The position numbers and the translations under genes were made by a program. Source: Polaribacter marinus (lineage in GTDB: Bacteria; Bacteroidota; Bacteroidia; Flavobacteriales; Flavobacteriaceae). Taken from it: DNA of 35,867 nucleotides. The stretch lies in NCBI RefSeq assembly GCF_022662535.1, contig NZ_JAKQYM010000013.1:1-35867 (forward strand). Direction: 5' to 3'. The notes beneath the pieces are model-generated. The model was not told the DNA's origin, searched no databases, and saw only the letters and a list, made by a program, of their open reading frames with translations. Numbering within the stretch: the stretch's first letter is position 1; every line of letters begins with the position of its first letter. This document shows positions 1 through 9,812 of the stretch, piece after piece.

Positions 1-3000
1 CCGTCGGAAATTACATAAGCAAACGTTGAACTTCCGTGGTAATTTAAATCTCCCTTGAAACTAATTGCTCCTGATCCGGTGATGCTTACAGTTCCGTTTG
101 GAACCGTAATTGTTTGAGCAACTCCTGTTAAAGTTGTTCCATGAATACTTGTGATTGTTAAGATATCTCCAGAATCTACATCGCTATCACCTGTTAAGGG
201 TAATAACGTTACCGACGCATCTTCATTGGTTGTATAAGTATCATCTACAGCTACCGGAACATCGTTGATTGGGTTTACAGTAATTGTTAAAGTACTATTT
301 GCTGAATTGGTTCCATCACTTACTGTATAAGTAATTTGTGGTACTGTCCCATTAAAATTTAAGAAAGGTACAAATGTATAACTTCCGTCTTTATTAATTG
401 TTAATGTTCCTTTACCTATTATTGTTGTGGTTCCTCCCGTTATGGCATCAACAGTTATTGCTGTTAATCCACCATCAACCACAAATTGAGTGATTGCTAA
501 TGAGTTTGCATCAATATCAGAATCATTACTTAATAAACCAGCTGCTACTAGTACATTTAATGTTGTGTCTTCATTTGTTTCACCTGTATCAGCTACTGCT
601 ACTGGAGCATCATTAACTGGTGTTACGGAAATATCTAAAGTTGCTTGATTGGAAACTAAACCATCATTATCTTTTATAGTATACTTAATATCTGCAGGTC
701 CATTAAAATTCTCTAAAGGAGTAAAAACGACTGTACCTGCTCCATTTACTGAATATGTTCCAATATTTGCGATTACCAAAGGTGTTCCTGTAGCTCCGGT
801 ATTAGCAGCATTATTAGGGTCTATTAAAATAATTGAAGTTGTGTCTATTGTTCCGTCTACATCTGTATCGTTTGCACCAATTGTTGTTAAAGTTAATATT
901 GCTCCTTCAGGAATTGTTCCAGAATTATCATTTGCAACTGGAGCATCATTTACAGATGTTACTGAAATACCAATTGTTGCTTCATTTGAAGTTAAATTGT
1001 TACTATCTTTTATTGTGTAGTTAATATTTGCAGAACCATTGAAATTTAAAAAAGGAGTAAACTTAACATTTCCTAATGGATCTACTGTATAAGAACCAAC
1101 ATTTGCAATTACTAAAGGTGTTCCTGTTTTCCCTGTATTACTAGCGTTAGATGGGTCTATTAAAATTATTGTAGATGAATCTGGAGTTGTGTCTTCTACA
1201 TCCGTATCATTTGCTCCAATTGTAGCAACTGTTACGGCTACATCTTCTAAAGTTGTTGCACCTAAATTATCTACTGCAATAGGTGGATTATTATTTACTG
1301 TTAATTTTGCTGGTGGAGTAGAAGTGATACCACAAGCATAATCAGTTTTAGAAATAATTACTTGATATTGATAATTATTCTCTGAAGTTGTTAAATTTGA
1401 GATTGTTAACTGATTTGTTGTAGCGCCAGTGTAATTACCTCCATTAGTTATATTTGTAAAAGTGGTACCTCCATCCCTACTTTCTTGCCATTGAAAAATA
1501 GAACCTGTAGAAGTTACTTCAAATATTGCGTTTCCTTCAATAAATCCTGATTGATCAGTTGGTTGTTGATTAATAACAACTGCTGTACCAACTGTAATAA
1601 TGTTTGTTTTATTCGGTTCTGCTAGAACAGTATAAGCAGTTGTAAAACCCGTTACTTTACCATCTGTTCCGTAAGCTGTACCCGCTACTTCTCCTGGTTT
1701 TGTTGTACTTTCTAAATATCCTGCTTCAGTAACATCTGGACAGCCATCATTATCTGAATCTGAATCTTGATGATTTGGAATTCCGTCTCCATCTATATCA
1801 AAAGTAGTTACTATACCATTGACATTTAAAACACCAGTATCTGAGTCTTTATAATCTGGAATTCCATCGTTATCTGAATCTGCATCTGGATTTACATTTC
1901 CAGGTGTTTCAGCAGTATCTAGGATACCATCATTATCGTCATCTAAATCTATAGCATCTGCAATACCATCATTATCTGCGTCTAAAATATCTCTATAATC
2001 TACATCACCACCAGAAGCTACATCTGCATCTTCATCAGGAGAATTGTCTGATTGTGTATCGTCTAAATTTCCGTTTGCATCTGCATAATTATCTGCTGCA
2101 TCAAAATTATCATCTAAACCATTAACTCCTGTTGATGTATTTGTTTCTCCATTTCCATTTGTGTCTGCAGTTGCATTTCCAAACTCTACAATATCTTTTA
2201 TTAAGTCATTATCTGAATCTAAATCTAAATAATCTGGATTATCAGTGCCATCTGTATTTTGAGGAGAAATTGCCACACCTCCATTAGTTGTGTCAAATCT
2301 ATCATCTAAACCATCTTTATCTGTATCAGTACCTGTAGGCGCTAAATAACCCGTAGTAGATTGCGCTTCTACAATATCTGGAATGGTATCATTATCTGAA
2401 TCTAAATCTAAATGATTTGGAATTGAATCTGAATCTGAATTTAATGGAGAAATTGGCGTTCCTCCTAATGCTGTATCTGCATTTCCGTCTGCATCATCAT
2501 AAGGGTCTATTGCATCTGCCAAACCATCTGAATCGGAATCATTTGCTATACCAGAACCATATTTTCCATCTCCGTCTGGGTCTGTACCTCCAGCTTCAAT
2601 TGCATCTACAATACCATCATTATCTGAGTCTAAATCTAAAAAGTCTTTAATAGTATCTGCATCTGTATCAGGAATTACTAAGTTAGATGTTGTACTTATC
2701 CCTATAATCGTTGCATCTGGAGAAACATCTAAAGGAATACCTTTTGTGTTTACTTCGGTTGCATCTAATACTCCTGTTCCTGGTTGACCATTTCCATCAG
2801 GATCGTTTGTTCCACCAGCTTCAAAATAATCTGTAATTCCATCATTATCTGAATCTAAATCAAAATAATTTGGCACACCATCTCCGTCTGAATCTGAAGG
2901 ATTGGTTCTTGGATTGTTATCGTTATCTAAATTAAGATCCTCATCTTCATCTAGAATACCATCATTATCATCGTCTAAATCTACAATATCATTAATTCCA

Positions 3001-6000
3001 TCTCCGTCATTGTCTTGTGCAGATGCTTCTCTCCAATCTCTATCCCCTCCTGGAGAAGCAGGATCATCATCTGGATGTGTTAAAGGAGTTTGACCTCCAT
3101 TTGTTGCATTGTTAGCGGTTGCTGTTCCGGTAAGAATTTCGTCAAAATCATCATGTAAACCATCACCATCTACATCTACAAATTTTGCTAAATCTAAATC
3201 TCCATCTACGTTTGCATCTAAACTATTTGTAATTACAGTTGCTTTATAAAAACTTTCATTGATATCGAAAATTCCATCATTTTCGGCATCTGTATCAGCA
3301 TAATCTGGAGCAGAACCTCCATCTGTATTTGTATATCCAATTGCAACTCCACCGGCTGTATCTACATCATAAGCATCGTCAATACCATCGGCATCGGCAT
3401 CTGTACCTTTTGGTGCAACGTAAGATTCAGTAGCCTGACCCTCTATATTATCTATAATTCCATCATTATCAATATCGATGTCTAAATAATTTTTTACACC
3501 ATCCCCATCTCTATCTTGATTAAATCCAAAACCTCCGATAACATTTCCAGCCTCATCAGGATCGTTGGTGTCTGCTAAACCATCGGCATCTGAATCTGCA
3601 GGAACCCCCGTACCAACAATACCGTTATTATCTCCATCGGAAACTTGAAAATTTCCTTCAAATGTATCCGGTAAACCATCACCATCTGAATCTAGGTCTA
3701 GATAATTTGGGATCGCATCTGCATCTGAGTTTAAGAATATTGGAAATGTTATTTCTGCATCAATTGTATCATGCCAACCATTATTATCTATATCTATAAA
3801 GCCATCTACAATACCATCATTTGTGATATCATTATATGAATTGTTATTTGAAAAAGCTTCTTCTGTATCTGAAATACCATCGTTATCTGAATCTCTATCT
3901 AAAAAGTTATATAAGGTTGCTACTATATCTGAACTAGCATCTGTATTTATTGGGTTATTTGCTGCAACACCACTATCTACTACTGTTTCTAAACCGTCTG
4001 CAAAACCATTAACACCAACACTAATTGCTGCTTCATCTGCAATACCATCATTATTTGTATCTGCATAACCGCCCTCTAGAACATCTGGAATCGCATCGTT
4101 ATCCGAATCTAAATCCAAATGATTTGGAATTCCATCTCCATCAAAATCAAATCCTGCAGCAATTCCGTTTCCATCTAAAGAACCTGAATCTGCATCTAAA
4201 TAATTTGGAATTCCATCTGCATCTGCATCTGCAGTAGGGTCAATTCCTTGACCTTCCACAATATCTAAAATCCCATCATTATCTGAGTCTAAATCAATAA
4301 TATCTGCAATATTATCTGAATCTGAATCTACATCAATTGTAATTGTTAATGTTGAAGATGCTGTACCTGGAGTTCCTGGGTTATTATCTGTAATGTTATA
4401 TGTTGCTACGGGTACTAATCCAAAATAATCTGCTGCTGGTGTAAAAACATAACTCCCATCTGCATTCATTTGTAAGGTTCCTACCCCTAAAATTGTTGCT
4501 GTTTCACCTGCATTTTTGGTAGTTCCTCCTATAGTAAAAGTAGAAAGGTTTAAAGTTGTTGGTACATCTACATCTGTATCATTCTTTAAAACTCCATTAG
4601 CAGCATTTACAGTTAAATTTTTATTTTCTGTTACTGAGTTTGTGTCTGGTAAAGCAACAGGAAGGTCATTAACAGCTATAATTGTAATTTCTAATGTTGC
4701 TTCATTTGAAGCAAAACCACTATTGTCTTTAATTGTATAATTAATATTTGCATTGCCATTAAAGTTTGCTTCTGGTGTAAAAGTTACATTTCCGGCAGCA
4801 TCTACAGTATAAGTTCCTTTACCTACAATTACTAAAGGGGTTCCTGTTTTTCCAGTATTAGCAGCATTTGTAGGATCTATTAAAACGATTGTTGACGGTA
4901 CAACATTTCCGTCTTCATCTGTATCATTATCACCAATTGTTGCAATATTTACAGGATTATCTTCTAGAGCAGTTCCTAAATCGTTGTTTGCGACAGGTAA
5001 ATCATTTACAGCTGTAATAGATATATCTGTTAAACCAGCAACGGATGCTGCAATTCCATCTGATACCGAATAGGTAAAATCACCTGGATTATCAGAACCA
5101 TTATAAGCTGTTGGAGCATCATAAATTAAGCCTGTTAATTCTGCTATTGTTAAAGTAGCTCCATTAGCAACAACATCTCCATTGGCTTTTTTTATGATTC
5201 CTAGAATAGGTAAACCAGTAACTGTTATTGTAAGTGTATTATTATCTACATCTGTAGGCGCATCTAATCCTAAAGGATTTGCTGTACTTTCTTCTGAAAC
5301 AGAAATACTATTACTATCTACAACTGGTGGTTCATTTGTAAATACGGTTAAAGTTCCAACATTAGAAATTATTGAACAAACATAGTCTAATTTAGAAACG
5401 ACAACTCTAAATTGATAATTATTTTGTGTGCTTAAAACTCCTGTAATTGTTAGCGTATTTGTAGTAGTTCCACTATAAACACCACTATTAGATAGAGTAC
5501 TAAAACTTGTCCCTCCATCTGTACTTAATTCCCACTGAAAAATATTACCATCTGTTGTTGTTGGAAAGGTTGTGTTTTGACCAACTTGTATATTTCTATT
5601 TGGCGGTTGAACCGAAACTGAAGCGGCAGTTCCTGCAGTTGTAACATTAGCATTGGTACCTGTATAAGCTGTAGTTACTCCTGTTACTTTTCCGTTTATC
5701 GCATGATAACCTGTTCCTTGAACTTCTCCTGGTTTTGTAGTACTTTCTTTATGGCCTGCCTCTGTTACATCTGGACAACCATCATTATCAGAATCAGTAT
5801 CCATAGAATTTATATCTCCGTCATTGTCTGAATCTTTACATGATCCTCCTATTCCAATATTATCAATATAAACTTCATCATGATTAGAACCAGATCCAGA
5901 ACCTTCAAATCTTAATGTTACAGTTCCTGCAGCAGGTGTAAATTCTACTGCTCTGCTAGACATGTTTAAAGTAGGATTACTCGATCCAGCATCACCTCCA

Positions 6001-7214
6001 TTATCTGTAGCAATATCAGCAGATGTTTGACTATAAATTTGTACACCATCAATAAAAACACGGATTGTGGCATTATCATTATTAGGCGTATATGCACCTA
6101 TATCAAAAGTTAATGTGTTTATCTCTCCTGAAGTAACTGTAATACTTTGAGAAAAATAACCAGAACCATCTACATAATTTGGAAATTTTATTCTATTTCC
6201 ATCTTGTGACATTTGCCAAATATTATCACCTGACCAACCTTCATTTGTATAAAATTTGTTAAAATCCCCATTTGGAACTAAAGTAGCTACAATATTGCAT
6301 TCTTCTGTATCTAGAATACCATCATTATCATCATCTAAATCACAGCCATCAGGAATGCCATCTAAGTCATTATCTGCTGCATCATCAAAACCATTACATA
6401 TATCTACTGAATCTAAAACACCATCTTTATCTGTGTCTCCATCAACTTTTACAATTATTTCTGCAGTTTCACAATTATTTGTATTAGAGCTATCACATAT
6501 TTTATATTTTAAAGTATAGGATCCTGTTGCTGTATTTGTAGGAACTGAAATATCTCCATTAGCAGCAATTGCAACTCCTGTTAGCCCACCATCATCTATA
6601 AGAGTTGGGGTTACAGTTGTTGACGTTACAACAACACCATCTATTGTATCATTAGAAAATGCATTACCTGCCGTACCACCTGTAATTCCGTTTATAACAG
6701 TTCCAGAAAAATCATCATCGGTTGCAACTAAATCTGAAAGTCCAAAAACTGAAGCGTAAGAAATATCATCTTCATGAACATTTTCTGTATGAGTAACTGT
6801 TTGTGCGGTAGTAATTTCTACACTCGTAACACTAAATACGTTGTCTACTTTTGTCGCTGTAATATTTGCAGCAGTAATTGTATAAGCACCTGTGTACACC
6901 CAGTGTTCATCTTCATCTAAAATACTGTTATTATTTACATCTCCACTAACTAATGTAAGTGTAGTACCGATAGAACTTGTAACTACCACACTATTAAGTG
7001 CTACCGCTCCAGAATTATACACAGCTACGCTGTAATTTATAATATCTCCTGCGTTTTTTGTTCCTGTTGGCGCCGTGGCATTAGGAACAATCGTTACTGC
7101 TTGCGCAAAACTTGCACTAGTTGCAATAAAAAAGAATGTAAAAAGCAAAAAAAGCGTTCTCGCTTTATTGTTAATTGTATTCTGGAAGTTGAAAAGTGTG
7201 TACTTATTTTTCAT
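1..7214 (-). CDS. Giant secreted adhesin-like protein with calcium-binding TSP3 repeats (3' end beyond window)
   Basis: An open frame runs without a stop from an ATG at 7214 to the left edge, so at least 2404 residues are present and the C-terminus is missing. Residues 1 to about 38 form a signal peptide ending SFAQA. Then come a DUF11-like beta domain (about 39-130), a short set of DxDxDG repeats (about 252-305), a beta-sandwich of carbohydrate-binding type (about 305-460), an Ig-like domain, cadherin-like repeats with NDxPVA signatures (about 625-960), a long thrombospondin type 3 repeat block (about 959-1825), a second Ig-like domain (about 1870-1975) and more cadherin-like repeats to the edge. 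The family is surface adhesins, rigid when calcium-bound. In Bacteroidota such proteins usually end in a type IX secretion signal, which would lie off the window. It starts 13 nt after the stop of the gene upstream, so the two are probably co-transcribed. Surface adhesion is inferred from domains only. Confidence 0.93.
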   Translation of the reverse strand, partial: MKNKYTLFNFQNTINNKARTLFLLFTFFFIATSASFAQAVTIVPNATAPTGTKNAGDIINYSVAVYNSGAVALNSVVVTSSIGTTLTLVSGDVNNNSILDEDEHWVYTGAYTITAANITATKVDNVFSVTSVEITTAQTVTHTENVHEDDISYASVFGLSDLVATDDDFSGTVINGITGGTAGNAFSNDTIDGVVVTSTTVTPTLIDDGGLTGVAIAANGDISVPTNTATGSYTLKYKICDSSNTNNCETAEIIVKVDGDTDKDGVLDSVDICNGFDDAADNDLDGIPDGCDLDDDNDGILDTEECNIVATLVPNGDFNKFYTNEGWSGDNIWQMSQDGNRIKFPNYVDGSGYFSQSITVTSGEINTLTFDIGAYTPNNDNATIRVFIDGVQIYSQTSADIATDNGGDAGSSNPTLNMSSRAVEFTPAAGTVTLRFEGSGSGSNHDEVYIDNIGIGGSCKDSDNDGDINSMDTDSDNDGCPDVTEAGHKESTTKPGEVQGTGYHAINGKVTGVTTAYTGTNANVTTAGTAASVSVQPPNRNIQVGQNTTFPTTTDGNIFQWELSTDGGTSFSTLSNSGVYSGTTTNTLTITGVLSTQNNYQFRVVVSKLDYVCSIISNVGTLTVFTNEPPVVDSNSISVSEESTANPLGLDAPTDVDNNTLTITVTGLPILGIIKKANGDVVANGATLTIAELTGLIYDAPTAYNGSDNPGDFTYSVSDGIAASVAGLTDISITAVNDLPVANNDLGTALEDNPVNIATIGDNDTDEDGNVVPSTIVLIDPTNAANTGKTGTPLVIVGKGTYTVDAAGNVTFTPEANFNGNANINYTIKDNSGFASNEATLEITIIAVNDLPVALPDTNSVTENKNLTVNAANGVLKNDTDVDVPTTLNLSTFTIGGTTKNAGETATILGVGTLQMNADGSYVFTPAADYFGLVPVATYNITDNNPGTPGTASSTLTITIDVDSDSDNIADIIDLDSDNDGILDIVEGQGIDPTADADADGIPNYLDADSGSLDGNGIAAGFDFDGDGIPNHLDLDSDNDAIPDVLEGGYADTNNDGIADEAAISVGVNGFADGLETVVDSGVAANNPINTDASSDIVATLYNFLDRDSDNDGISDTEEAFSNNNSYNDITNDGIVDGFIDIDNNGWHDTIDAEITFPIFLNSDADAIPNYLDLDSDGDGLPDTFEGNFQVSDGDNNGIVGTGVPADSDADGLADTNDPDEAGNVIGGFGFNQDRDGDGVKNYLDIDIDNDGIIDNIEGQATESYVAPKGTDADADGIDDAYDVDTAGGVAIGYTNTDGGSAPDYADTDAENDGIFDINESFYKATVITNSLDANVDGDLDLAKFVDVDGDGLHDDFDEILTGTATANNATNGGQTPLTHPDDDPASPGGDRDWREASAQDNDGDGINDIVDLDDDNDGILDEDEDLNLDNDNNPRTNPSDSDGDGVPNYFDLDSDNDGITDYFEAGGTNDPDGNGQPGTGVLDATEVNTKGIPLDVSPDATIIGISTTSNLVIPDTDADTIKDFLDLDSDNDGIVDAIEAGGTDPDGDGKYGSGIANDSDSDGLADAIDPYDDADGNADTALGGTPISPLNSDSDSIPNHLDLDSDNDTIPDIVEAQSTTGYLAPTGTDTDKDGLDDRFDTTNGGVAISPQNTDGTDNPDYLDLDSDNDLIKDIVEFGNATADTNGNGETNTSTGVNGLDDNFDAADNYADANGNLDDTQSDNSPDEDADVASGGDVDYRDILDADNDGIADAIDLDDDNDGILDTAETPGNVNPDADSDNDGIPDYKDSDTGVLNVNGIVTTFDIDGDGIPNHQDSDSDNDGCPDVTEAGYLESTTKPGEVAGTAYGTDGKVTGFTTAYTVLAEPNKTNIITVGTAVVINQQPTDQSGFIEGNAIFEVTSTGSIFQWQESRDGGTTFTNITNGGNYTGATTNQLTISNLTTSENNYQYQVIISKTDYACGITSTPPAKLTVNNNPPIAVDNLGATTLEDVAVTVATIGANDTDVEDTTPDSSTIILIDPSNASNTGKTGTPLVIANVGSYTVDPLGNVKFTPFLNFNGSANINYTIKDSNNLTSNEATIGISVTSVNDAPVANDNSGTIPEGAILTLTTIGANDTDVDGTIDTTSIILIDPNNAANTGATGTPLVIANIGTYSVNGAGTVVFTPLENFNGPADIKYTIKDNDGLVSNQATLDISVTPVNDAPVAVADTGETNEDTTLNVLVAAGLLSNDSDIDANSLAITQFVVDGGLTAITVDAITGGTTTIIGKGTLTINKDGSYTFVPFLNFNGTVPQITYTVSDGTNSANSTLTITVNPINDVPVAVDDTYTTNEDASVTLLPLTGDSDVDSGDILTITSIHGTTLTGVAQTITVPNGTVSITGSGAISFKGDLNYHGSSTFAYVISD
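1290..1773 (-). repeat. Module copy B: VTEAG linker plus Ig-like domain
   Basis: This part of the giant gene encodes a [14 protein letters not shown] end-of-repeat motif, a linker with ESTTKPGEV, then an Ig-like domain ([10 protein letters not shown]) and leads into cadherin-like repeats. It is a diverged duplicate of the module at 5350-5803 in the same gene, so the protein is built from a repeated TSP3-linker-Ig-cadherin unit. Confidence 0.75.
1735..4345 (-). repeat. Thrombospondin type 3 (DxDxDG) calcium-binding repeat block inside the giant gene
   Basis: By my count about 30 copies of a 12-13 residue motif of the form DxDxDGxxD follow one another here, often as pairs such as [11 protein letters not shown] followed by a PNYLD or ADAID variant. 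At DNA level this gives a quasi-periodic low-complexity stretch rich in 'catctgaatctaaatc'-type words on the plus strand, which creates spurious plus-strand frames. The family is known to bind calcium through the aspartates; here it would form a stalk of roughly 870 residues. Confidence 0.9.
5350..5803 (-). repeat. Module copy A: VTEAG linker plus Ig-like domain
   Basis: This is the partner of the module at 1290-1773. It encodes [14 protein letters not shown], the linker ESTTKPGEV, and an Ig-like domain with [10 protein letters not shown], followed by cadherin-like repeats. Linker words and the Ig core are shared nearly word for word with the other copy, while the rest has diverged. Confidence 0.75.
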
Positions 7215-7227
7215 ACTTTATCTTTTA

Positions 7228-9612
7228 TTAATTGTTGCTGTTGGATATGGAGTCTTTATCAGTTTCGTTTACTGAAAAAATCTCTGTTGTATTATCAATA
7301 ATAACTCCAGTATTAATTACTGTTGCTACAATTTTAATCACTATTGTTTGGTTCTCTTCTATGGTTAAAGCACTTAAATCCCAAATACCAGTTCCTGGTG
7401 TATAGGTTGTGTTTGCTGGTATTACTGATGCTCCTGCATCATAAGTTAAACCTAATGGTAGTTTATCTTTTACTTTTACTCCCGTTGCGTCTAAACCTCC
7501 CGCATTTTTTAATTGTAAAGTAAAAACAACTGTTTCTCCTTTTTTAAATATTGATTTATCTACTGTTTTTGTAATACTTAAATCTACAAAACAGGCATCA
7601 TTATCATTTGCATCTAATACTGCTGTTGTTGTTCCTTGCTGATAACCAATACTGTTAAATATTGGATTTCCTTCTGCATCAGAAACTACACCTAAATTGT
7701 AAGAACTACCACCGTTACTTCCTCCCGAAAAAGCAGTTAATTGTGTCAACTGTACGTTTCCAGCTCCTTCAATTGCATCAGGACATCCATCATTATCTGA
7801 ATCTGTGTCCCAATGATTCATAATTCCATCTAAATCATAATCGAATCGATCATCTACTCCATCAGAATTAATATCTATAAAACCGGGAAATTGAGGATCT
7901 ATATAATCAGGAACAGAATCCCCATCATGATCACCATCAGGATCAAAAGAGCCTAATTCTACTGTATCTAAAATACCATCATTATCATCGTCTAAATCTA
8001 CATTGTCTGAATAAGAGTCATTATCTATATCACAGTTAGGGACTGTTAGTGATGAATTTGGGGAAGTAACCTCTTCACCATAAAACCAAGTATTTAGTAC
8101 TCTTTCATTACCATAATCATCAGTTGTAGAAGAAGTTGAACTTCCTTTCCCTCCAGGAACTGCTGGACTACTCACAATATTATCTCCTGGAGGATTGTCT
8201 CCATTCCATTTATGAGTTGGCCCTAATTGACCGTCCTCTGGATTTGACTTATCCAAACCTCCAATAGTATTATTATTATTTGTTATAACAACAGCAGAAT
8301 CATCCCAATACATTTTTCTATTTGCTAAAACAGGCAATACAGAGTTGATTACCAATCCGTTAGGGTTTAATTCTGCATCAATCATTGGTACACTTGTTCT
8401 ACCTCTTAAACTCGTTAATGTTGCTGATGATGTAGTAGATCCTAAAACTGGGTCTCCTAAACCGTCAATTCCATCCCAAGGAATAACAATATTTCCTTTA
8501 GGTTGATTAAACGCTTGTACGATAATATCTCTCGTATTTTCCTGAAAACCAAGAACCCCATTTAAATCTAAAGTTACATCAACATCTCCGGCTTCTTCTA
8601 TTTTTACAGCGATTAAATAACTTCCAGGACAACCAAAAATACCTCCCACAGAAACGGGATTAACAGGAACTCCTACAGGAAAAGCTGCTGTATCTGGTTG
8701 GGTTATAAAAACTGGATACCCATTTAGTAAATCTGGTATCGAATTTCCTGTACTTCCATTATAAGAAATAGACCTTCTTGTTGTTTCCCAAACATTCGTA
8801 GGGTCATTGTCATCGTCTACAATTCCAAATTTATTCATTGCCAATAAATATCCATAAGGCCTAAAACCTTCTTGAAATTCTACTGTTACAATAATTTTAT
8901 CATCTGTATAACCAAAGAAAGTTCCTTTAAAATCATATTCTATAGACGGCACAAAATTAGTTGGATTATAAGTGATAAACCCCCATTTTTGAGAAAAGAT
9001 TCTTCCTTCTGATCTATTATTTGAACTGTCTGAAACAGTAAAGTCAAAATAAGGAATCACAATATCTGTTCCTGATGATGTTCTAGATGCACCTCCATTA
9101 TTACTTTTATATATTTCTATATAATAATCTCCGTTTGCATTTGGATTAAATGTTAACGGGCTATACCCTGTAGGTACAGCATTGTTAATATTGGGTCCTG
9201 CAACTGCCTGGTCATAAGTATCTATGTAACCGGGGCTACCTGCTGTTGTATTAAAAAGAAAAGGTCCTGCAACTATATTTCCTAAAGCATCTTTTATTTG
9301 GTAATATAAATTTGTACTTAATACTAAAGGATTTCCTGTTCTTTGTCTTGGGTTTAACCCAAAATATAAGTTTTCTGTAGTATGATCTAAAATTCTAAAT
9401 TGTAATCTTTGAGATGATGAAGAGTTTAAATAAGGACCATATCTACCATCATCAGTAATATACATTGCAACTCCATTATTAGGATCTGGCATGGCTTGTT
9501 TAGTTCCATCTGCAAATAAATTAGTAAGAACTGTTATAATAAAAAATAATGACAAGAATTTTTTATTATTAATTTTCTTTAAAAAATTGAAAAAATCTTC
9601 GATTTTTTTCAT
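7228..9612 (-). CDS. Secreted DUF11/TSP3-repeat surface protein
   Basis: The protein has 794 residues. A signal peptide occupies about residues 1-34 (hydrophobic LSLFFIITVLTNLF). The first 500 residues are a beta-rich region I do not recognise. About residues 528-612 are TSP3-like calcium repeats ([20 protein letters not shown]). The C-terminus from about 675 is one DUF11 domain (conserved-repeat domain family, Ig-like fold), starting VDLSITKTVDKS. No type IX sorting domain is visible: the protein ends inside or just after DUF11. The ATG at 9612 is chosen because it directly precedes the signal peptide and an upstream TAnnTTTG box fits it. It lies 13 nt upstream of the giant gene and shares a 48-nt identical block with the DUF11 gene at 9813-12209. 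A surface or matrix role is inferred. Confidence 0.85.
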   Translation of the reverse strand: MKKIEDFFNFLKKINNKKFLSLFFIITVLTNLFADGTKQAMPDPNNGVAMYITDDGRYGPYLNSSSSQRLQFRILDHTTENLYFGLNPRQRTGNPLVLSTNLYYQIKDALGNIVAGPFLFNTTAGSPGYIDTYDQAVAGPNINNAVPTGYSPLTFNPNANGDYYIEIYKSNNGGASRTSSGTDIVIPYFDFTVSDSSNNRSEGRIFSQKWGFITYNPTNFVPSIEYDFKGTFFGYTDDKIIVTVEFQEGFRPYGYLLAMNKFGIVDDDNDPTNVWETTRRSISYNGSTGNSIPDLLNGYPVFITQPDTAAFPVGVPVNPVSVGGIFGCPGSYLIAVKIEEAGDVDVTLDLNGVLGFQENTRDIIVQAFNQPKGNIVIPWDGIDGLGDPVLGSTTSSATLTSLRGRTSVPMIDAELNPNGLVINSVLPVLANRKMYWDDSAVVITNNNNTIGGLDKSNPEDGQLGPTHKWNGDNPPGDNIVSSPAVPGGKGSSTSSTTDDYGNERVLNTWFYGEEVTSPNSSLTVPNCDIDNDSYSDNVDLDDDNDGILDTVELGSFDPDGDHDGDSVPDYIDPQFPGFIDINSDGVDDRFDYDLDGIMNHWDTDSDNDGCPDAIEGAGNVQLTQLTAFSGGSNGGSSYNLGVVSDAEGNPIFNSIGYQQGTTTAVLDANDNDACFVDLSITKTVDKSIFKKGETVVFTLQLKNAGGLDATGVKVKDKLPLGLTYDAGASVIPANTTYTPGTGIWDLSALTIEENQTIVIKIVATVINTGVIIDNTTEIFSVNETDKDSISNSNN

Positions 9613-9637
9613 CTTATTAGGGATCGGGGTTAATCCG

Positions 9638-9645
9638 CAAAAGTA
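9638..9645 (-). promoter_or_regulatory. Promoter -7 box TACTTTTG for the 7228-9612 gene
   Basis: On the minus strand TACTTTTG matches the Bacteroidota -7 consensus TAnnTTTG exactly, 25 nt before the ATG at 9612. A proper -33 TTG is not present; TTA occurs 16 nt upstream, so the match is partial. Confidence 0.45.
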
Positions 9646-9660
9646 GTTTATATTAAAAGC

Positions 9661-9681
9661 TTAATGTTTTTTAAACATTAA
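9661..9681. repeat. Perfect 9-bp inverted repeat upstream of a promoter
   Basis: TTAATGTTT and AAACATTAA are perfect arms separated by three T residues. The repeat lies just upstream of the -7 box at 9638-9645, where the -33 region should be. It could be an operator or a weak terminator for the upstream gene; there is no long T-run after it on the minus strand, which favours an operator. Confidence 0.4.
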
Positions 9682-9812
9682 TTTTCGTTCATACAACATC
9701 ATTTGTAGATTAACGGGGGATTTTGGGGGTTATTAAAAAACTTTATAACTATTTTAACAATAATTAACCTAAAGATAAGGAAAAAATTAGTAATTATAAT
9801 CTAGCTTTTCAA

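Noticed and set aside
1735..4345. CRISPR-like periodic repeats
   Set aside because: The periodicity comes from an uninterrupted protein-coding repeat (DxDxDG) with no constant repeat/unique spacer pattern.
649..6519. Many plus-strand open frames of 60-120 codons across the giant gene
   Set aside because: They are low-complexity translations (Leu/His/Asn- or Ser/Pro-rich) of the opposite strand of the Asp-rich repeat gene, whose minus frame is open throughout.
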